Positions 52,214-61,955 of a stretch of DNA of 64,000 nucleotides are shown piece after piece (position 1 is the stretch's first letter; every line of letters begins with the position of its first letter). The stretch covers positions 186,001 through 250,000 of the forward strand of contig NZ_JAJJNF010000001.1 in the NCBI RefSeq assembly GCF_021245805.1. Direction: 5' to 3'. The stretch is from Mangrovimonas futianensis. GTDB lineage: Bacteria > Bacteroidota > Bacteroidia > Flavobacteriales > Flavobacteriaceae. A program made the position numbers and the translations under genes. Under the pieces are notes generated by a model. It was given only the letters and a program-made list of their open reading frames with translations. It was not told where the DNA came from and searched no databases.

Positions 52214-53545
52214 TTATTCTGCGTTATCTAAAAAATCCTTCACTCTTTCGGTTAGTTTGTCCAAGAAAGAGCGACGTTCTGGTTTTGGTTCTTTTATTGG
52301 TTCTTCAGGCTCTTCATTAGTTTCTTGAGCCTGTTCTTTTTGTTCTTCATACTTTTCTTGCGCTTTGGCTTCTGCTTTCTTTCTTTCATGTCGTTTTAAT
52401 CCGTCCATGACCAAACCTACAGCTGTGGCGTATAACGGACTAGTCACTTCGTCATCACTATCTCCAGCCAAATGTTCATTGGGATAACCTATTCTTGTAT
52501 CCATTCCGGTAATGTATTCCACTAATTGCTTTAAATGTTTCAATTGACTTCCTCCTCCTGTCAAAACGATACCTGCAATAAGTTTTTTCTTTTGTTCTTC
52601 ATGACCGTAATTTTTGATCTCCAAGTACACCTGTTCAATAATCTCCACAACTCGGGCATGAATAATTTTGGATAAATTTTTAAGCGTAATCTCCTTTGGC
52701 TCCCTACCTCTTAAACCAGGAATGGAAACAATTTCATTATCCTTGTTTTCCCCTGGCCAGGCAGAACCGAATTTGATCTTTAATAACTCCGCTTGTTTCT
52801 CAATTATGGAACAACCCTCTTTGATATCTTCAGTAATGACATTACCTCCAAACGGAATAACAGCTGTATGACGAATAATGCCATCCTTAAATACTGCTAA
52901 GTCAGTGGTTCCACCTCCTATATCAATTAAGGCGACACCAGCTTCTTTCTCCTCTTGGCTTAACACTGCATTTGCAGAAGCTAATGGCTCTAATGTAATT
53001 CCCTCCAGATTTAAACCAGCACTTTTTACACACCTTCCAATGTTTCTAATAGAAGATACTTGCCCAACCACAACATGGAAATTTGCCTCTAAACGTCCTC
53101 CATACATCCCAATAGGCTCCTTAATCTCGGCCTGTCCATCAACCTTATATTCCTGTGGCAAAACATGTATTATTTCCTCTCCAGGAAGCATGACCAACTT
53201 ATGAACTTGATTAATTAATTGCTCAATATCTTCTTCGTCGATTACTAACTCAGAATTGGGCCTAGTGATGTAATCACTATGTTGTAAACTACGGATATGT
53301 TGGCCAGCAATACCCACCGTTACATCCTCAATTTTAATATCTGCAGCCGCTTCAGCTTCTTGAACTGCAGCTTGAATGGACTGTATTGTTTGCGTAATAT
53401 TATTGACCACACCACGGTGAACACCCAAGCTTTTGGATTTTCCAATTCCCAAAATCTCCACTTTACCGTATTCATTTTTACGACCAATCATGGCCACGAT
53501 TTTCGTGGTTCCTATGTCTAATCCTATTGCAATGTTGTTTTCCAT
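52214..53545 (-). CDS. ftsA: Cell division protein FtsA
   Basis: A 443-residue actin-like ATPase that tethers FtsZ to the membrane. It has the phosphate-1 loop GLDIGTTKIVAMIG, VALIDIGGGTTDLAVF as phosphate-2 and GIVLTGGGSQLKHLKQL as the adenosine motif. After an acidic linker (EEQKEQAQETNEEPEEP), the C-terminus RRSFLDKLTERVKDFLDN is an amphipathic membrane-binding helix. It stands between ftsQ and ftsZ in the standard order. Confidence 0.96.
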   Translation of the reverse strand: MENNIAIGLDIGTTKIVAMIGRKNEYGKVEILGIGKSKSLGVHRGVVNNITQTIQSIQAAVQEAEAAADIKIEDVTVGIAGQHIRSLQHSDYITRPNSELVIDEEDIEQLINQVHKLVMLPGEEIIHVLPQEYKVDGQAEIKEPIGMYGGRLEANFHVVVGQVSSIRNIGRCVKSAGLNLEGITLEPLASANAVLSQEEKEAGVALIDIGGGTTDLAVFKDGIIRHTAVIPFGGNVITEDIKEGCSIIEKQAELLKIKFGSAWPGENKDNEIVSIPGLRGREPKEITLKNLSKIIHARVVEIIEQVYLEIKNYGHEEQKKKLIAGIVLTGGGSQLKHLKQLVEYITGMDTRIGYPNEHLAGDSDDEVTSPLYATAVGLVMDGLKRHERKKAEAKAQEKYEEQKEQAQETNEEPEEPIKEPKPERRSFLDKLTERVKDFLDNAE

Positions 53546-53548
53546 TGT

Positions 53549-54271
53549 TTACACTTTTGTACAGACTACTTGACTTTCAAATCTCAGATTTATATTGCTG
53601 TAACTGTTTAGCCTATTTTCTTTATAAGCCTTTTTATAAAATGCCTTGAGATTGTTTATTTTTTTATCTAAGCTAGTTGGTTTTCCTATTTCTACTATAA
53701 AATCATATTGTCTCAACCTGAGATATATATGATTCTTTTTGTCTTGCCTTATTTCAAATACGTGTTTTTTTAAAAACTCATCATTTTGAATTTTTCTGGC
53801 AACTTCAAATACATTTGACAAATTATTTTTGTCGATACTTCCGGTTACAAGTGGTACTCTGGCAGAATAATTGGACGACAAAGGCATATAACTACCCTGA
53901 TCATCGATGTAATACGATGCATTTGTACGCACTCTTGCTATAGGTTTCTTTTGGACTACATCTGCCTTTAACACGCCATCTACAGTCACATAGACATCTG
54001 CAGTTTTAATCATCGGATTGGAATTCAGGGCATGTTCCAATTCATTCAAATCTATAATTTCTTTAAACTCCTTTTGAGACCTTTGCGGATTTTGTATTAA
54101 CAATTTACTAACAGTTTCCTGTGTGATATACATGTTGTTATCGCCTATGAAACTTATATCCACACGAGAAATTTCCCGATTCATTTGTCTATCTGCTGAA
54201 AAAGCGAACAAAAAAACCACCAGGCAACCTAAAACCACCAATTTTACTATGTTCCAATCAACTCGCAACAC
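53549..54271 (-). CDS. ftsQ: Cell division protein FtsQ
   Basis: A 240-residue bitopic divisome protein with a short cytoplasmic end, one transmembrane segment at about 9-27 and a periplasmic POTRA/beta domain (ISRVDISFIGDNNMYITQETV, then ELEHALNSNPMIKTADVYV). It bridges early and late divisome proteins. It overlaps murC by 14 bases and lies 3 bases before ftsA. The call rests on topology, motifs and position. Confidence 0.9.
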   Translation of the reverse strand: MLRVDWNIVKLVVLGCLVVFLFAFSADRQMNREISRVDISFIGDNNMYITQETVSKLLIQNPQRSQKEFKEIIDLNELEHALNSNPMIKTADVYVTVDGVLKADVVQKKPIARVRTNASYYIDDQGSYMPLSSNYSARVPLVTGSIDKNNLSNVFEVARKIQNDEFLKKHVFEIRQDKKNHIYLRLRQYDFIVEIGKPTSLDKKINNLKAFYKKAYKENRLNSYSNINLRFESQVVCTKV

Positions 54272-55610
54272 TCAAGCTTTCTTTAATACGTTGAACTTCC
54301 TCTCCAATATCTCCTGCTCCCAAGGTTAAAACTATGGGAGCATCACTCTTTTTAATTTCAGATATTATCTCATGCTTTTGGATGAGCCTCTTATTAGAAT
54401 TCTGAATTTTTGACAAAAGCCATTCAGATGTCACACCGGCCACGGGTAGCTCCCTAGCAGGATATATGTCCAGCAATCGCACTTCATCAAACAGTCCTAA
54501 ACTGGATGCAAACTCTTCAGCAAAATCTTTGGTACGACTAAACAAATGCGGTTGAAACACAACCAATACTTTTTTATCCGGATACATTTCACTCACCGCT
54601 TGATACACCGCCTTAATTTCCTCGGGATGGTGGGCATAATCATCAATATAAACAAGCTCTTCTGTTTTAATGTGATAAGAAAATCTTCTTTTCACACCTT
54701 GATAGGAAATTAAAGCCTTAGCGAGCTGTTGGTGAGGGCAACCAAATTCCACAGCCATCGCCAAGGCAATTAATGCATTCGACAAATTATGTCTACCGGG
54801 TAGGTTAAATTTAAAATCGTTTATTATTCCATTTGGCGTTCGCACATCAAACAAATAACTCCCATTTTCTATTCTTAAATGGATAATGGCATAGTCTGAA
54901 TCATCTTCTATCCCATATGTTATCCCTTTAAGAGGTAAGCCATTTTTAACAAATAACTTCCCTGTATCTTTTACTTTTTTGGCAAAGGCCTCAAAAGATT
55001 TTATCAATTCAAATTTATCTCCATAAATATCCAAATGGTCCGCATCCATAGAGGTTATACAGGCCAAATCTGGGGAAAGCGTTAAAAAGGATCTATCAAA
55101 CTCATCGGCCTCCACAACAGATACCTCAGTACCGTTTAGTATCAAGTTGGATTGATAATTTTCGCTTATTCCTCCTAAAAATGCTGTCACAGGGACATCA
55201 CAAACATTCAACAAGTGCCCCAAAATGCTGGTCGTTGTTGTTTTTCCATGTGTTCCTGCAACCGCTAAACAAAAAGTGTTTTCAGTGATAAGTCCCAAAA
55301 CTTGAGATCGCTTCATCACCCAAAACCCCTCTGTTTTGAAATAATTTAATTCCTTATGATCAGAAGGAATAGCGGGCGTATAAATTACAAGCACCTGTTT
55401 ACTTTTGAGAAAAACAGGATTCACCAAACTTATATCATCAGCAAAATGAATATCCATACCTAGGTTTATTAACTCATCAGTCAATGTGGTTCGGGTTTTG
55501 TCATAACCTCCAACAGTTAGTCCTTTGGCATGAAAGTACCTAGCTAATGCACTCATACCAATACCTCCTATTCCGATGAAATAAACGCTATGTATGTTTT
55601 TTAAATCCAA
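54258..55610 (-). CDS. murC: UDP-N-acetylmuramate--L-alanine ligase
   Basis: A 450-residue Mur ligase that adds L-Ala to UDP-MurNAc. It has the N-terminal IGIGGIGMSALARYFHAKG Rossmann loop, the ATP-binding GTHGKTTTTS, and YIDDYAHHPEEIKAVYQA typical of MurC. The end of the frame overlaps ftsQ by 14 bases. Normal length. Confidence 0.97.
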   Translation of the reverse strand: MDLKNIHSVYFIGIGGIGMSALARYFHAKGLTVGGYDKTRTTLTDELINLGMDIHFADDISLVNPVFLKSKQVLVIYTPAIPSDHKELNYFKTEGFWVMKRSQVLGLITENTFCLAVAGTHGKTTTTSILGHLLNVCDVPVTAFLGGISENYQSNLILNGTEVSVVEADEFDRSFLTLSPDLACITSMDADHLDIYGDKFELIKSFEAFAKKVKDTGKLFVKNGLPLKGITYGIEDDSDYAIIHLRIENGSYLFDVRTPNGIINDFKFNLPGRHNLSNALIALAMAVEFGCPHQQLAKALISYQGVKRRFSYHIKTEELVYIDDYAHHPEEIKAVYQAVSEMYPDKKVLVVFQPHLFSRTKDFAEEFASSLGLFDEVRLLDIYPARELPVAGVTSEWLLSKIQNSNKRLIQKHEIISEIKKSDAPIVLTLGAGDIGEEVQRIKESLSVAS

Positions 55611-55611
55611 T

Positions 55612-56706
55612 TTAGTTTTTAAGTAATTTTTCTACTTCATTTACTATATCCTTGGTAGCATTTACTAATGCCAGACCCTTAATATTCTTACCCAACTCCT
55701 CCTGCTTTTCAGGCGAAGCCATCAGTTGGGAGAATTTATTTTCAAAATCCACATCCAAATCTTCCTCTTTAATTAAAAGAGCAGCCTGCCTATTCACAAC
55801 AGCCATTGCATTTTTGGTCTGATGGTCCTCAGCCACATTGGGAGAAGGAATGAAAATGACCGGCTTTCCCACAATACATAATTCTGACACCGAGCTTGCT
55901 CCAGCTCTTGAAATAATAATATCTGCGGCAGCATATGCCATAGCCATGTCGTTGATAAATGCATGAACTTGCACATCCTTGGTATGGTTATAAATTTTAT
56001 ACTTTTCGTAGTATAATTTTCCACATTGCCAAATGATTTGTATGTTATGGATTTGTAAAAAATCCAATTCCTTTTCAATAAGTTGATTGATTCGTCTAGC
56101 TCCCAAACTCCCTCCTAAAACCAGTAATGTTTTCTTATCTGGCTTAAGAGAAAATAGCTCATCTGCAGCCTCTTTCTTATTGTCAATTTTCAATAAATCC
56201 TGCCTTACGGGGTTTCCTGTTTTAACCATTTTTTTAGCCGGAAAGAAACGTTCCAATCCATCATAAGCCACACATATTTTATCCGCCTTTTTGCCTAATA
56301 ACTTATTCGTAATTCCAGGAAATGAATTCTGTTCTTGGATAAGACTCGGAATCCCTTTAGAAACTGCCATTTGCAACAAGGGCCCACTAGCAAATCCACC
56401 TGTACCAATGGCAATATCCGGCTTGAATTGATTCACAATTTTCCTTGCCTTCAATAAACTGCTTACTAGCTTAAATGGGAAGCTTAGATTTTTCAAAGTC
56501 AATTCTCTCTGAATTCCTGAAATCCACAATCCTTTGATGTCATAACCAGCTTGAGGCACTTTATCCATCTCCATTTTATCCTTGGCACCAACAAACAAAA
56601 TTTGAGCATCTGGATACCTCAATTTTATTTCATTGGCAATGGCAATGGCCGGATAGATATGACCTCCCGTTCCTCCACCAGATAATATGACTTTAATTGC
56701 GCTCAT
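55612..56706 (-). CDS. murG: UDP-N-acetylglucosamine--N-acetylmuramyl-(pentapeptide) pyrophosphoryl-undecaprenol N-acetylglucosamine transferase
   Basis: A 364-residue GT28 enzyme that makes lipid II from lipid I at the inner membrane. It has the N-terminal SGGGTGGHIYPAIAIA loop, GTGGFASGPLLQMAV, and ISRAGASSVSELCIVGKPVIFIPSPNVAEDHQ in the UDP-GlcNAc site. It is 1 base from murC and directly joins ftsW. Confidence 0.97.
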   Translation of the reverse strand: MSAIKVILSGGGTGGHIYPAIAIANEIKLRYPDAQILFVGAKDKMEMDKVPQAGYDIKGLWISGIQRELTLKNLSFPFKLVSSLLKARKIVNQFKPDIAIGTGGFASGPLLQMAVSKGIPSLIQEQNSFPGITNKLLGKKADKICVAYDGLERFFPAKKMVKTGNPVRQDLLKIDNKKEAADELFSLKPDKKTLLVLGGSLGARRINQLIEKELDFLQIHNIQIIWQCGKLYYEKYKIYNHTKDVQVHAFINDMAMAYAAADIIISRAGASSVSELCIVGKPVIFIPSPNVAEDHQTKNAMAVVNRQAALLIKEEDLDVDFENKFSQLMASPEKQEELGKNIKGLALVNATKDIVNEVEKLLKN

Positions 56707-57900
56707 TTATATCGTTTCTGAAAGAATCTCCAAAGGATTCTCCTCAGCATTTTCTTGTTCTTTTATTTCTTCTCTTTTTACACTGACACTCAGTATAATC
56801 CCTACAGATAAACATGTCATCCAAATAGAGGTTCCACCACTACTTATCAAGGGCAATGTTTGACCCGTTACCGGGAACAACTGTACCGCTACAGCCATAT
56901 TAATCAAGGCTTGAAACACTATAGGCAAACCAACTCCTAACACCAATAATTTCCCAAAGATGGTTTCAGACTTTTGTGCCACAATCACGATCCTAAACAA
57001 TAGCCACAAATAAGATACCATCAAAACAAGCCCCCCTATCAACCCATATTCTTCCACAATAATAGCATAGATGAAATCTGAAGAAGATTGTGGCAGAAAA
57101 TTCTTCTGTAAACTTTTACCTGGCCCAACACCTCTAATCCCTCCAGATGCGATAGCTATTTTTGCCTTTTCAATTTGATAATCCTCTTCGGTCACCTCCT
57201 CATTTGCAAAACTCTCTATTCTGCTCATCCATGTATCTACCCTATTTGGCATTGCATCTGGAAATGCCTTGGCAACCAATATAAACATGGTCAAGGACAG
57301 TATTCCAGCTCCAATAATCACTGCTAAATACTTAATAGGATAACCACCTAAGAACACCAACATCATAACCATCACAAACATGATAGCCGCCGTAGAAAAG
57401 TTGGCCGGCAAAATTAAAATAAGTATTAAGAAAACAGGCATCCAAAGTGGTAAAATTGACTCCTTAAATGTTATTTTTTTATCGTTAATTTTTGACATGT
57501 ATCTAGCCACATAAACCATGAGTACCACCATGGCTAGAGTCGAGGTTTGAAAAGACATGTTTACAATAGGGATTTGTATCCATCTGCTCGCATTGGCTCC
57601 ATCAATAGTAGTCCCTTGAAGCATAGTAACAACCAACAATACAACAACAACAGGCAACATAACCATTGACAAACCTCGAAAATAACGATACGGAATTTTA
57701 TGAATCCCATACATGATAGAGAACCCTAAAAAAAGATGTACCAAATGCTTTATAAAAAACCCAAAAGTATTTCCATTGCCACTCACATAAGCCAAATTAC
57801 TTGCAGCGCTATAAACGGGCAAAAATGAAAATATAGCCAATAAGGCCGCAATGGACCAAATCAACCTATCTCCTTTTAGATTCTTTAATAAACTCTTCAT
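56707..57900 (-). CDS. ftsW: Septal peptidoglycan glycosyltransferase FtsW (SEDS family)
   Basis: A 397-residue polytopic SEDS protein with about ten transmembrane segments, QSSSDFIYAIIVEEYGLIGG in the periplasmic loop and GQTLPLISSGGTSIWMTC near the C-terminus, both family hallmarks. It polymerises septal glycan with FtsI. A charged cytoplasmic tail ends the protein. It abuts murG and lies 8 bases after murD. Confidence 0.95.
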   Translation of the reverse strand: MKSLLKNLKGDRLIWSIAALLAIFSFLPVYSAASNLAYVSGNGNTFGFFIKHLVHLFLGFSIMYGIHKIPYRYFRGLSMVMLPVVVVLLVVTMLQGTTIDGANASRWIQIPIVNMSFQTSTLAMVVLMVYVARYMSKINDKKITFKESILPLWMPVFLILILILPANFSTAAIMFVMVMMLVFLGGYPIKYLAVIIGAGILSLTMFILVAKAFPDAMPNRVDTWMSRIESFANEEVTEEDYQIEKAKIAIASGGIRGVGPGKSLQKNFLPQSSSDFIYAIIVEEYGLIGGLVLMVSYLWLLFRIVIVAQKSETIFGKLLVLGVGLPIVFQALINMAVAVQLFPVTGQTLPLISSGGTSIWMTCLSVGIILSVSVKREEIKEQENAEENPLEILSETI

Positions 57901-57908
57901 TCTATCTT

Positions 57909-59243
57909 TTATAAATTCCTTACCGCCTCTTTAAATTGACGTCCTCTATCCTCATAATTTTGAAACAAGTCAAAGCTGGCACAAGCTGGAGACAATAAAA
58001 CATTGTCACCAGGTTCAGCAATCTTGTAAGCTATCTTTACGGCCTCACTCATAAATTGAGTCTCTACAATAACGTCTACCATTGGAGCAAAATTCTCAAT
58101 CAACTTTTCATTATCTATTCCCAAACAGATAACCGCCTTTACCTTTTCATTTACAAAAGGAAAAAGCTCTTGATAATTATTCCCTTTATCTTCACCCCCA
58201 ACAATCCACACTGTAGGGGCATCCATGCTTTCTAATGCATAATAAGTTGCATTAACATTCGTTGCCTTGGAATCATTGATGTAGTTTACTTTATTAATTT
58301 TTAAAACTTGCTCCAATCGGTGTTCTACACCATGAAAATTTTCAAGACTTTCTCTTATGGTCTGCTTTCTAATTTTCAATAAATGCGCTACGGTTGAAGC
58401 AGCCATGGCATTTTTAATATTGTGTTTTCCTTCTAATGCTAAATCTTTTGTTGGCATAATAAACTGGTTGTTATCTATAATTACTTTTATGTTTTCGTTT
58501 TCTATAAATGCACCATTCTCAAAAGTTTTCTTCAGTGAAAACGGCAATAATCTTGATTGAACTGGGTTGTTTTCCAACCATTCCTGAATTACCTCATCAT
58601 CGGCATCATAAATGAAATAATCTTCTGGAGTCTGATTCATAATTATCCTAAACTTTGAAGCGATATAATTTTCAAATTGATAATTATATCGATCCAAATG
58701 ATCTGGAGTAATATTGGTCAAAACAGCGATATGAGGCTTGAAGTCCAAAATATCATCCAATTGAAAACTGCTTATTTCAAGGACATAATTTTCATAATCA
58801 TGCTCCAATATTTGCTTAGCAAAACTGTCTCCAATATTCCCTGCCAAACCTACTTGCCGTTCTTGTTTCAAAATATGATGTGTCAAGCTTGCAGTAGTTG
58901 TTTTACCATTACTACCAGTAATACCTACAATCGTTGCCGAGGTATACCGAGATGCAAACTCAATCTCTGAAACAATTTGGATTCCCTTCTCCCTTATCAA
59001 TTTCACCAAAGGTGCTTTTTCTGGAATACCAGGACTCTTCATTACCAAATCAGCATTGAAAATCTCCGACTCAGTATGTTTTTCATCCTCCCATTCAATC
59101 TCATTATTTATAAGAACTTCTTTATACTTATCTTTTATGCTCCCCTTATCGGAAACAAAAACTTCAAATCCCTTTTGTTTTCCCAAAAGTGCTGTTCCCA
59201 CACCACTTTCACCTCCACCTAGTATCACTAGTCTTTGAGTCAT
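57909..59243 (-). CDS. murD: UDP-N-acetylmuramoylalanine--D-glutamate ligase
   Basis: A 444-residue Mur ligase that adds D-Glu. It has GGGESGVGTALLGKQKGFEV, ATP-binding GITGSNGKTTTASL and NYINDSKATNVNATYYALES, diagnostic of MurD. The length is normal. It lies 6 bases from mraY. Confidence 0.97.
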   Translation of the reverse strand: MTQRLVILGGGESGVGTALLGKQKGFEVFVSDKGSIKDKYKEVLINNEIEWEDEKHTESEIFNADLVMKSPGIPEKAPLVKLIREKGIQIVSEIEFASRYTSATIVGITGSNGKTTTASLTHHILKQERQVGLAGNIGDSFAKQILEHDYENYVLEISSFQLDDILDFKPHIAVLTNITPDHLDRYNYQFENYIASKFRIIMNQTPEDYFIYDADDEVIQEWLENNPVQSRLLPFSLKKTFENGAFIENENIKVIIDNNQFIMPTKDLALEGKHNIKNAMAASTVAHLLKIRKQTIRESLENFHGVEHRLEQVLKINKVNYINDSKATNVNATYYALESMDAPTVWIVGGEDKGNNYQELFPFVNEKVKAVICLGIDNEKLIENFAPMVDVIVETQFMSEAVKIAYKIAEPGDNVLLSPACASFDLFQNYEDRGRQFKEAVRNL

Positions 59244-59249
59244 TCTTCT

Positions 59250-60491
59250 CTATCTAATTTTCAAGGTCACAATGGATACAATGGCGAGCATGATTCCGAT
59301 GATCCAAAACCGAGTCACTATCTTGCTTTCGTGGTAACCCGATTTTTGATAATGGTGATGCAAGGGCGACATTTTAAAAATTCGTCTTCCTTCTCCATAT
59401 TTTTTCTTGGTGTATTTGAAATAGCTCACCTGCATGACCACAGATAAATTTTCAGCCAAGAAGATGCCACACAAAACAGGTATTAGCCATTCTTTTCTAA
59501 CAGCAATAGCAATAACTGCAATAATTCCACCAATAGTCAAACTACCCGTATCACCCATGAACACCTGAGCTGGATAAGTATTGTACCATAGGAAACCAAT
59601 TAATGCTCCTACAAAGGCCGTTATGTAAATGGTGATTTCCTCAACTCGAGGTATGTACATGATATTTAAGTATTCTGAAAAAATGATATTACCAGACACC
59701 CAAGCAAAAATTCCCAAGGTCAGAGCTATGATGGCAGAAGAACCTGCCGCCAGACCGTCAATACCATCAGTAAGATTAGCACCGTTTGATACTGCCGTGA
59801 TAATAAAAATAGACACCAAAATAAAGATCACCCAAGCATACTTCTTAAACTGAGGACTTATCCAAGTAATCAAGCTTGCATAATCAAATTCGTTTTTCTT
59901 AACAAAAGGAATGGTTGTTTTGGTCGATTTTTCTTCAGCTTTAAACAATTTGGAAGGTTCTGCATTAGGATTTTCGGCCAAAATCTCTTTTTGTTGCTCA
60001 ACTGGCAACTTTTCTTTGATGGTTACATAATCATTGAAGTATAAAGTGGTTCCCACAATAATCCCCAAACCAACTTGCCCCAAGACCTTAAACTTACCTT
60101 TAAGACCTTCTTTATCATTTTTAAACTTTTTGATATAATCATCAATAAACCCAATAGTTCCCATCCATAAGGTGGTAACCAGTAATAAAATGATGTAGAT
60201 GTTCTCCAATTTGGATATTAAAAGAACAGGAATCACGGTAGCCATTATGATGATGATACCACCCATGGTAGGCGTTCCTGCTTTCTCAACCTGCCCTTCC
60301 AAACCTAAATCACGTATGGTTTCCCCGACTTGCTTTTTTTGAAGGAAATTGATGATTCGCTTTCCAAAAATCATGGAAATAAGCAAAGACAAAATCATCG
60401 CAACCGCCGCCCTAAAAGTGATGTAACCAAACAAGGCAGCCCCAGGTAGTTGATAATGCTTTTCTAAATAGTCAAATAAGTAGTACAACAT
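59250..60491 (-). CDS. mraY: Phospho-N-acetylmuramoyl-pentapeptide-transferase
   Basis: A 413-residue polytopic enzyme that makes lipid I. It has KAGTPTMGGI, FIDDYIKKFKNDKEGLKGK, NLTDGIDGLAAGSSA, VFMGDTGSLTIGG and SPLHHHYQKSGYHESKIVTRFW. An extra hydrophilic insertion of about 60 residues after FNDYVTIKEKLPVEQQ (about 155-205) makes it longer than the roughly 360-residue E. coli enzyme; this insertion is usual in Bacteroidota. It lies 1 base after murE. Confidence 0.97.
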   Translation of the reverse strand: MLYYLFDYLEKHYQLPGAALFGYITFRAAVAMILSLLISMIFGKRIINFLQKKQVGETIRDLGLEGQVEKAGTPTMGGIIIIMATVIPVLLISKLENIYIILLLVTTLWMGTIGFIDDYIKKFKNDKEGLKGKFKVLGQVGLGIIVGTTLYFNDYVTIKEKLPVEQQKEILAENPNAEPSKLFKAEEKSTKTTIPFVKKNEFDYASLITWISPQFKKYAWVIFILVSIFIITAVSNGANLTDGIDGLAAGSSAIIALTLGIFAWVSGNIIFSEYLNIMYIPRVEEITIYITAFVGALIGFLWYNTYPAQVFMGDTGSLTIGGIIAVIAIAVRKEWLIPVLCGIFLAENLSVVMQVSYFKYTKKKYGEGRRIFKMSPLHHHYQKSGYHESKIVTRFWIIGIMLAIVSIVTLKIR

Positions 60492-61955
60492 CTATTTTTG
60501 TAATTGCTTTAAAAATTCCTTTACTATTTTAAAATCATCAAAATCAAATCGTTCTCCTTTGATTTCTTGATAGGTTTCATGCCCTTTACCAGCGATTAGA
60601 ATGATGTCCCTGTCATTAGCCAGTTGACAAGCCGTTTTAATGGCTTGTTTCCTATCAGTTATGGACATGGTTTTTTTGAAATTTTGAGGTTCTACTCCAG
60701 CTTCAACCTCAGAAATAATGGTCTCAGGATTTTCACTTCTGGGATTATCACTTGTAAAAATGACTTTGGTGCTTAACTGAGAAGCAATATGTCCCATTTT
60801 TGGTCTCTTGGTTTTATCTCTATCGCCACCACATCCAACAACCGTAATCAACTCTTCATTTTTGGTGCGTATACTATTTATAGTTTCCAACACATTTTTT
60901 AAAGCATCTGGCGTGTGGGCATAGTCAACAATAGCAGTAATCTTACTTGAAGACATGAGATACTGAAACCTACCTGAAACACTTTCCAAATCACTTATCA
61001 ATCTTAGGATTTCAACCTTCTCAAGTCCCAGCAAATCTGCAACTGCATAAATAGCTAAGATGTTATATGCATTGAAATTGCCAATCAATTTTGTCCATAC
61101 TTCATTGTCATCTATCTTGAGCAACAAGCCACTAAATTGATTTTCTAGAATCAGCGCTTTATAATCGGCATAACTTTTTAAGGCATAGGTGTATTTTTTT
61201 GCCTTCGTATTTTGCAACATAAATGACCCATTTTTATCATCTACATTAACCAAAGCAAAAGCAGATTCAGGCAGTTCATCAAAAAAGCGCTTTTTGACAT
61301 CTCTGTATTCGGCAAAGGTTTTATGGTAATCTAAATGGTCGTGAGTCAAATTTGTAAAAATTCCTCCTGCAAAATGAAGACCCAAAGTTCTATTCTGATG
61401 AATACCATGGGAGCTCACTTCCATAAAGCAATACTCCACCCCTTCATCATTCATCATCTTGAGATATTTATTAATCGTCAAGGAATCTGGTGTTGTGTGA
61501 GTTGCTTTATACTCCTTTGAATCGACCATAACTTTCACTGTAGAAAGCAAACCAACTTTATAGCCTGCGTTCTTAAACAACTGATACAGTAAAGAAGCTA
61601 TGGTAGTTTTACCATTCGTACCTGTCACTCCTACTAATTTCAAATTTTCGGATGGCATGGAATAATAATTAGATGCCATGATAGCCAAGGCGCTTGATGC
61701 ATTTTCAACTACTACGTAAACCACACCATTGACTAACTCAATAGGTAATTTTTCACAAATAATAGCTGAAGCGCCTTGACCAATAGCCTTATTAATGTAA
61801 TCATGGCCGTCTGTAACAGTACCTCGAATTGCTACAAATATGTCGTTCTCAGAAATAGCCCTTGAATCAAACTCAATTTTGTTTACAGACAAAGAAGTAT
61901 TGCCCACAACAGAATTGAGAGAAACTTTATATATTATGTCCTTTAATTGCTTCAA
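60492..61955 (-). CDS. murE: UDP-N-acetylmuramoyl-L-alanyl-D-glutamate--2,6-diaminopimelate ligase
   Basis: A 487-residue Mur ligase with VGVTGTNGKTTIASL at 109-122 for ATP and FTSDNPRSENPE, whose DNPR motif marks the meso-diaminopimelate-adding type. The cell wall is therefore expected to be of the mDAP type. It overlaps the ftsI frame by 4 bases. Confidence 0.97.
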   Translation of the reverse strand: MKQLKDIIYKVSLNSVVGNTSLSVNKIEFDSRAISENDIFVAIRGTVTDGHDYINKAIGQGASAIICEKLPIELVNGVVYVVVENASSALAIMASNYYSMPSENLKLVGVTGTNGKTTIASLLYQLFKNAGYKVGLLSTVKVMVDSKEYKATHTTPDSLTINKYLKMMNDEGVEYCFMEVSSHGIHQNRTLGLHFAGGIFTNLTHDHLDYHKTFAEYRDVKKRFFDELPESAFALVNVDDKNGSFMLQNTKAKKYTYALKSYADYKALILENQFSGLLLKIDDNEVWTKLIGNFNAYNILAIYAVADLLGLEKVEILRLISDLESVSGRFQYLMSSSKITAIVDYAHTPDALKNVLETINSIRTKNEELITVVGCGGDRDKTKRPKMGHIASQLSTKVIFTSDNPRSENPETIISEVEAGVEPQNFKKTMSITDRKQAIKTACQLANDRDIILIAGKGHETYQEIKGERFDFDDFKIVKEFLKQLQK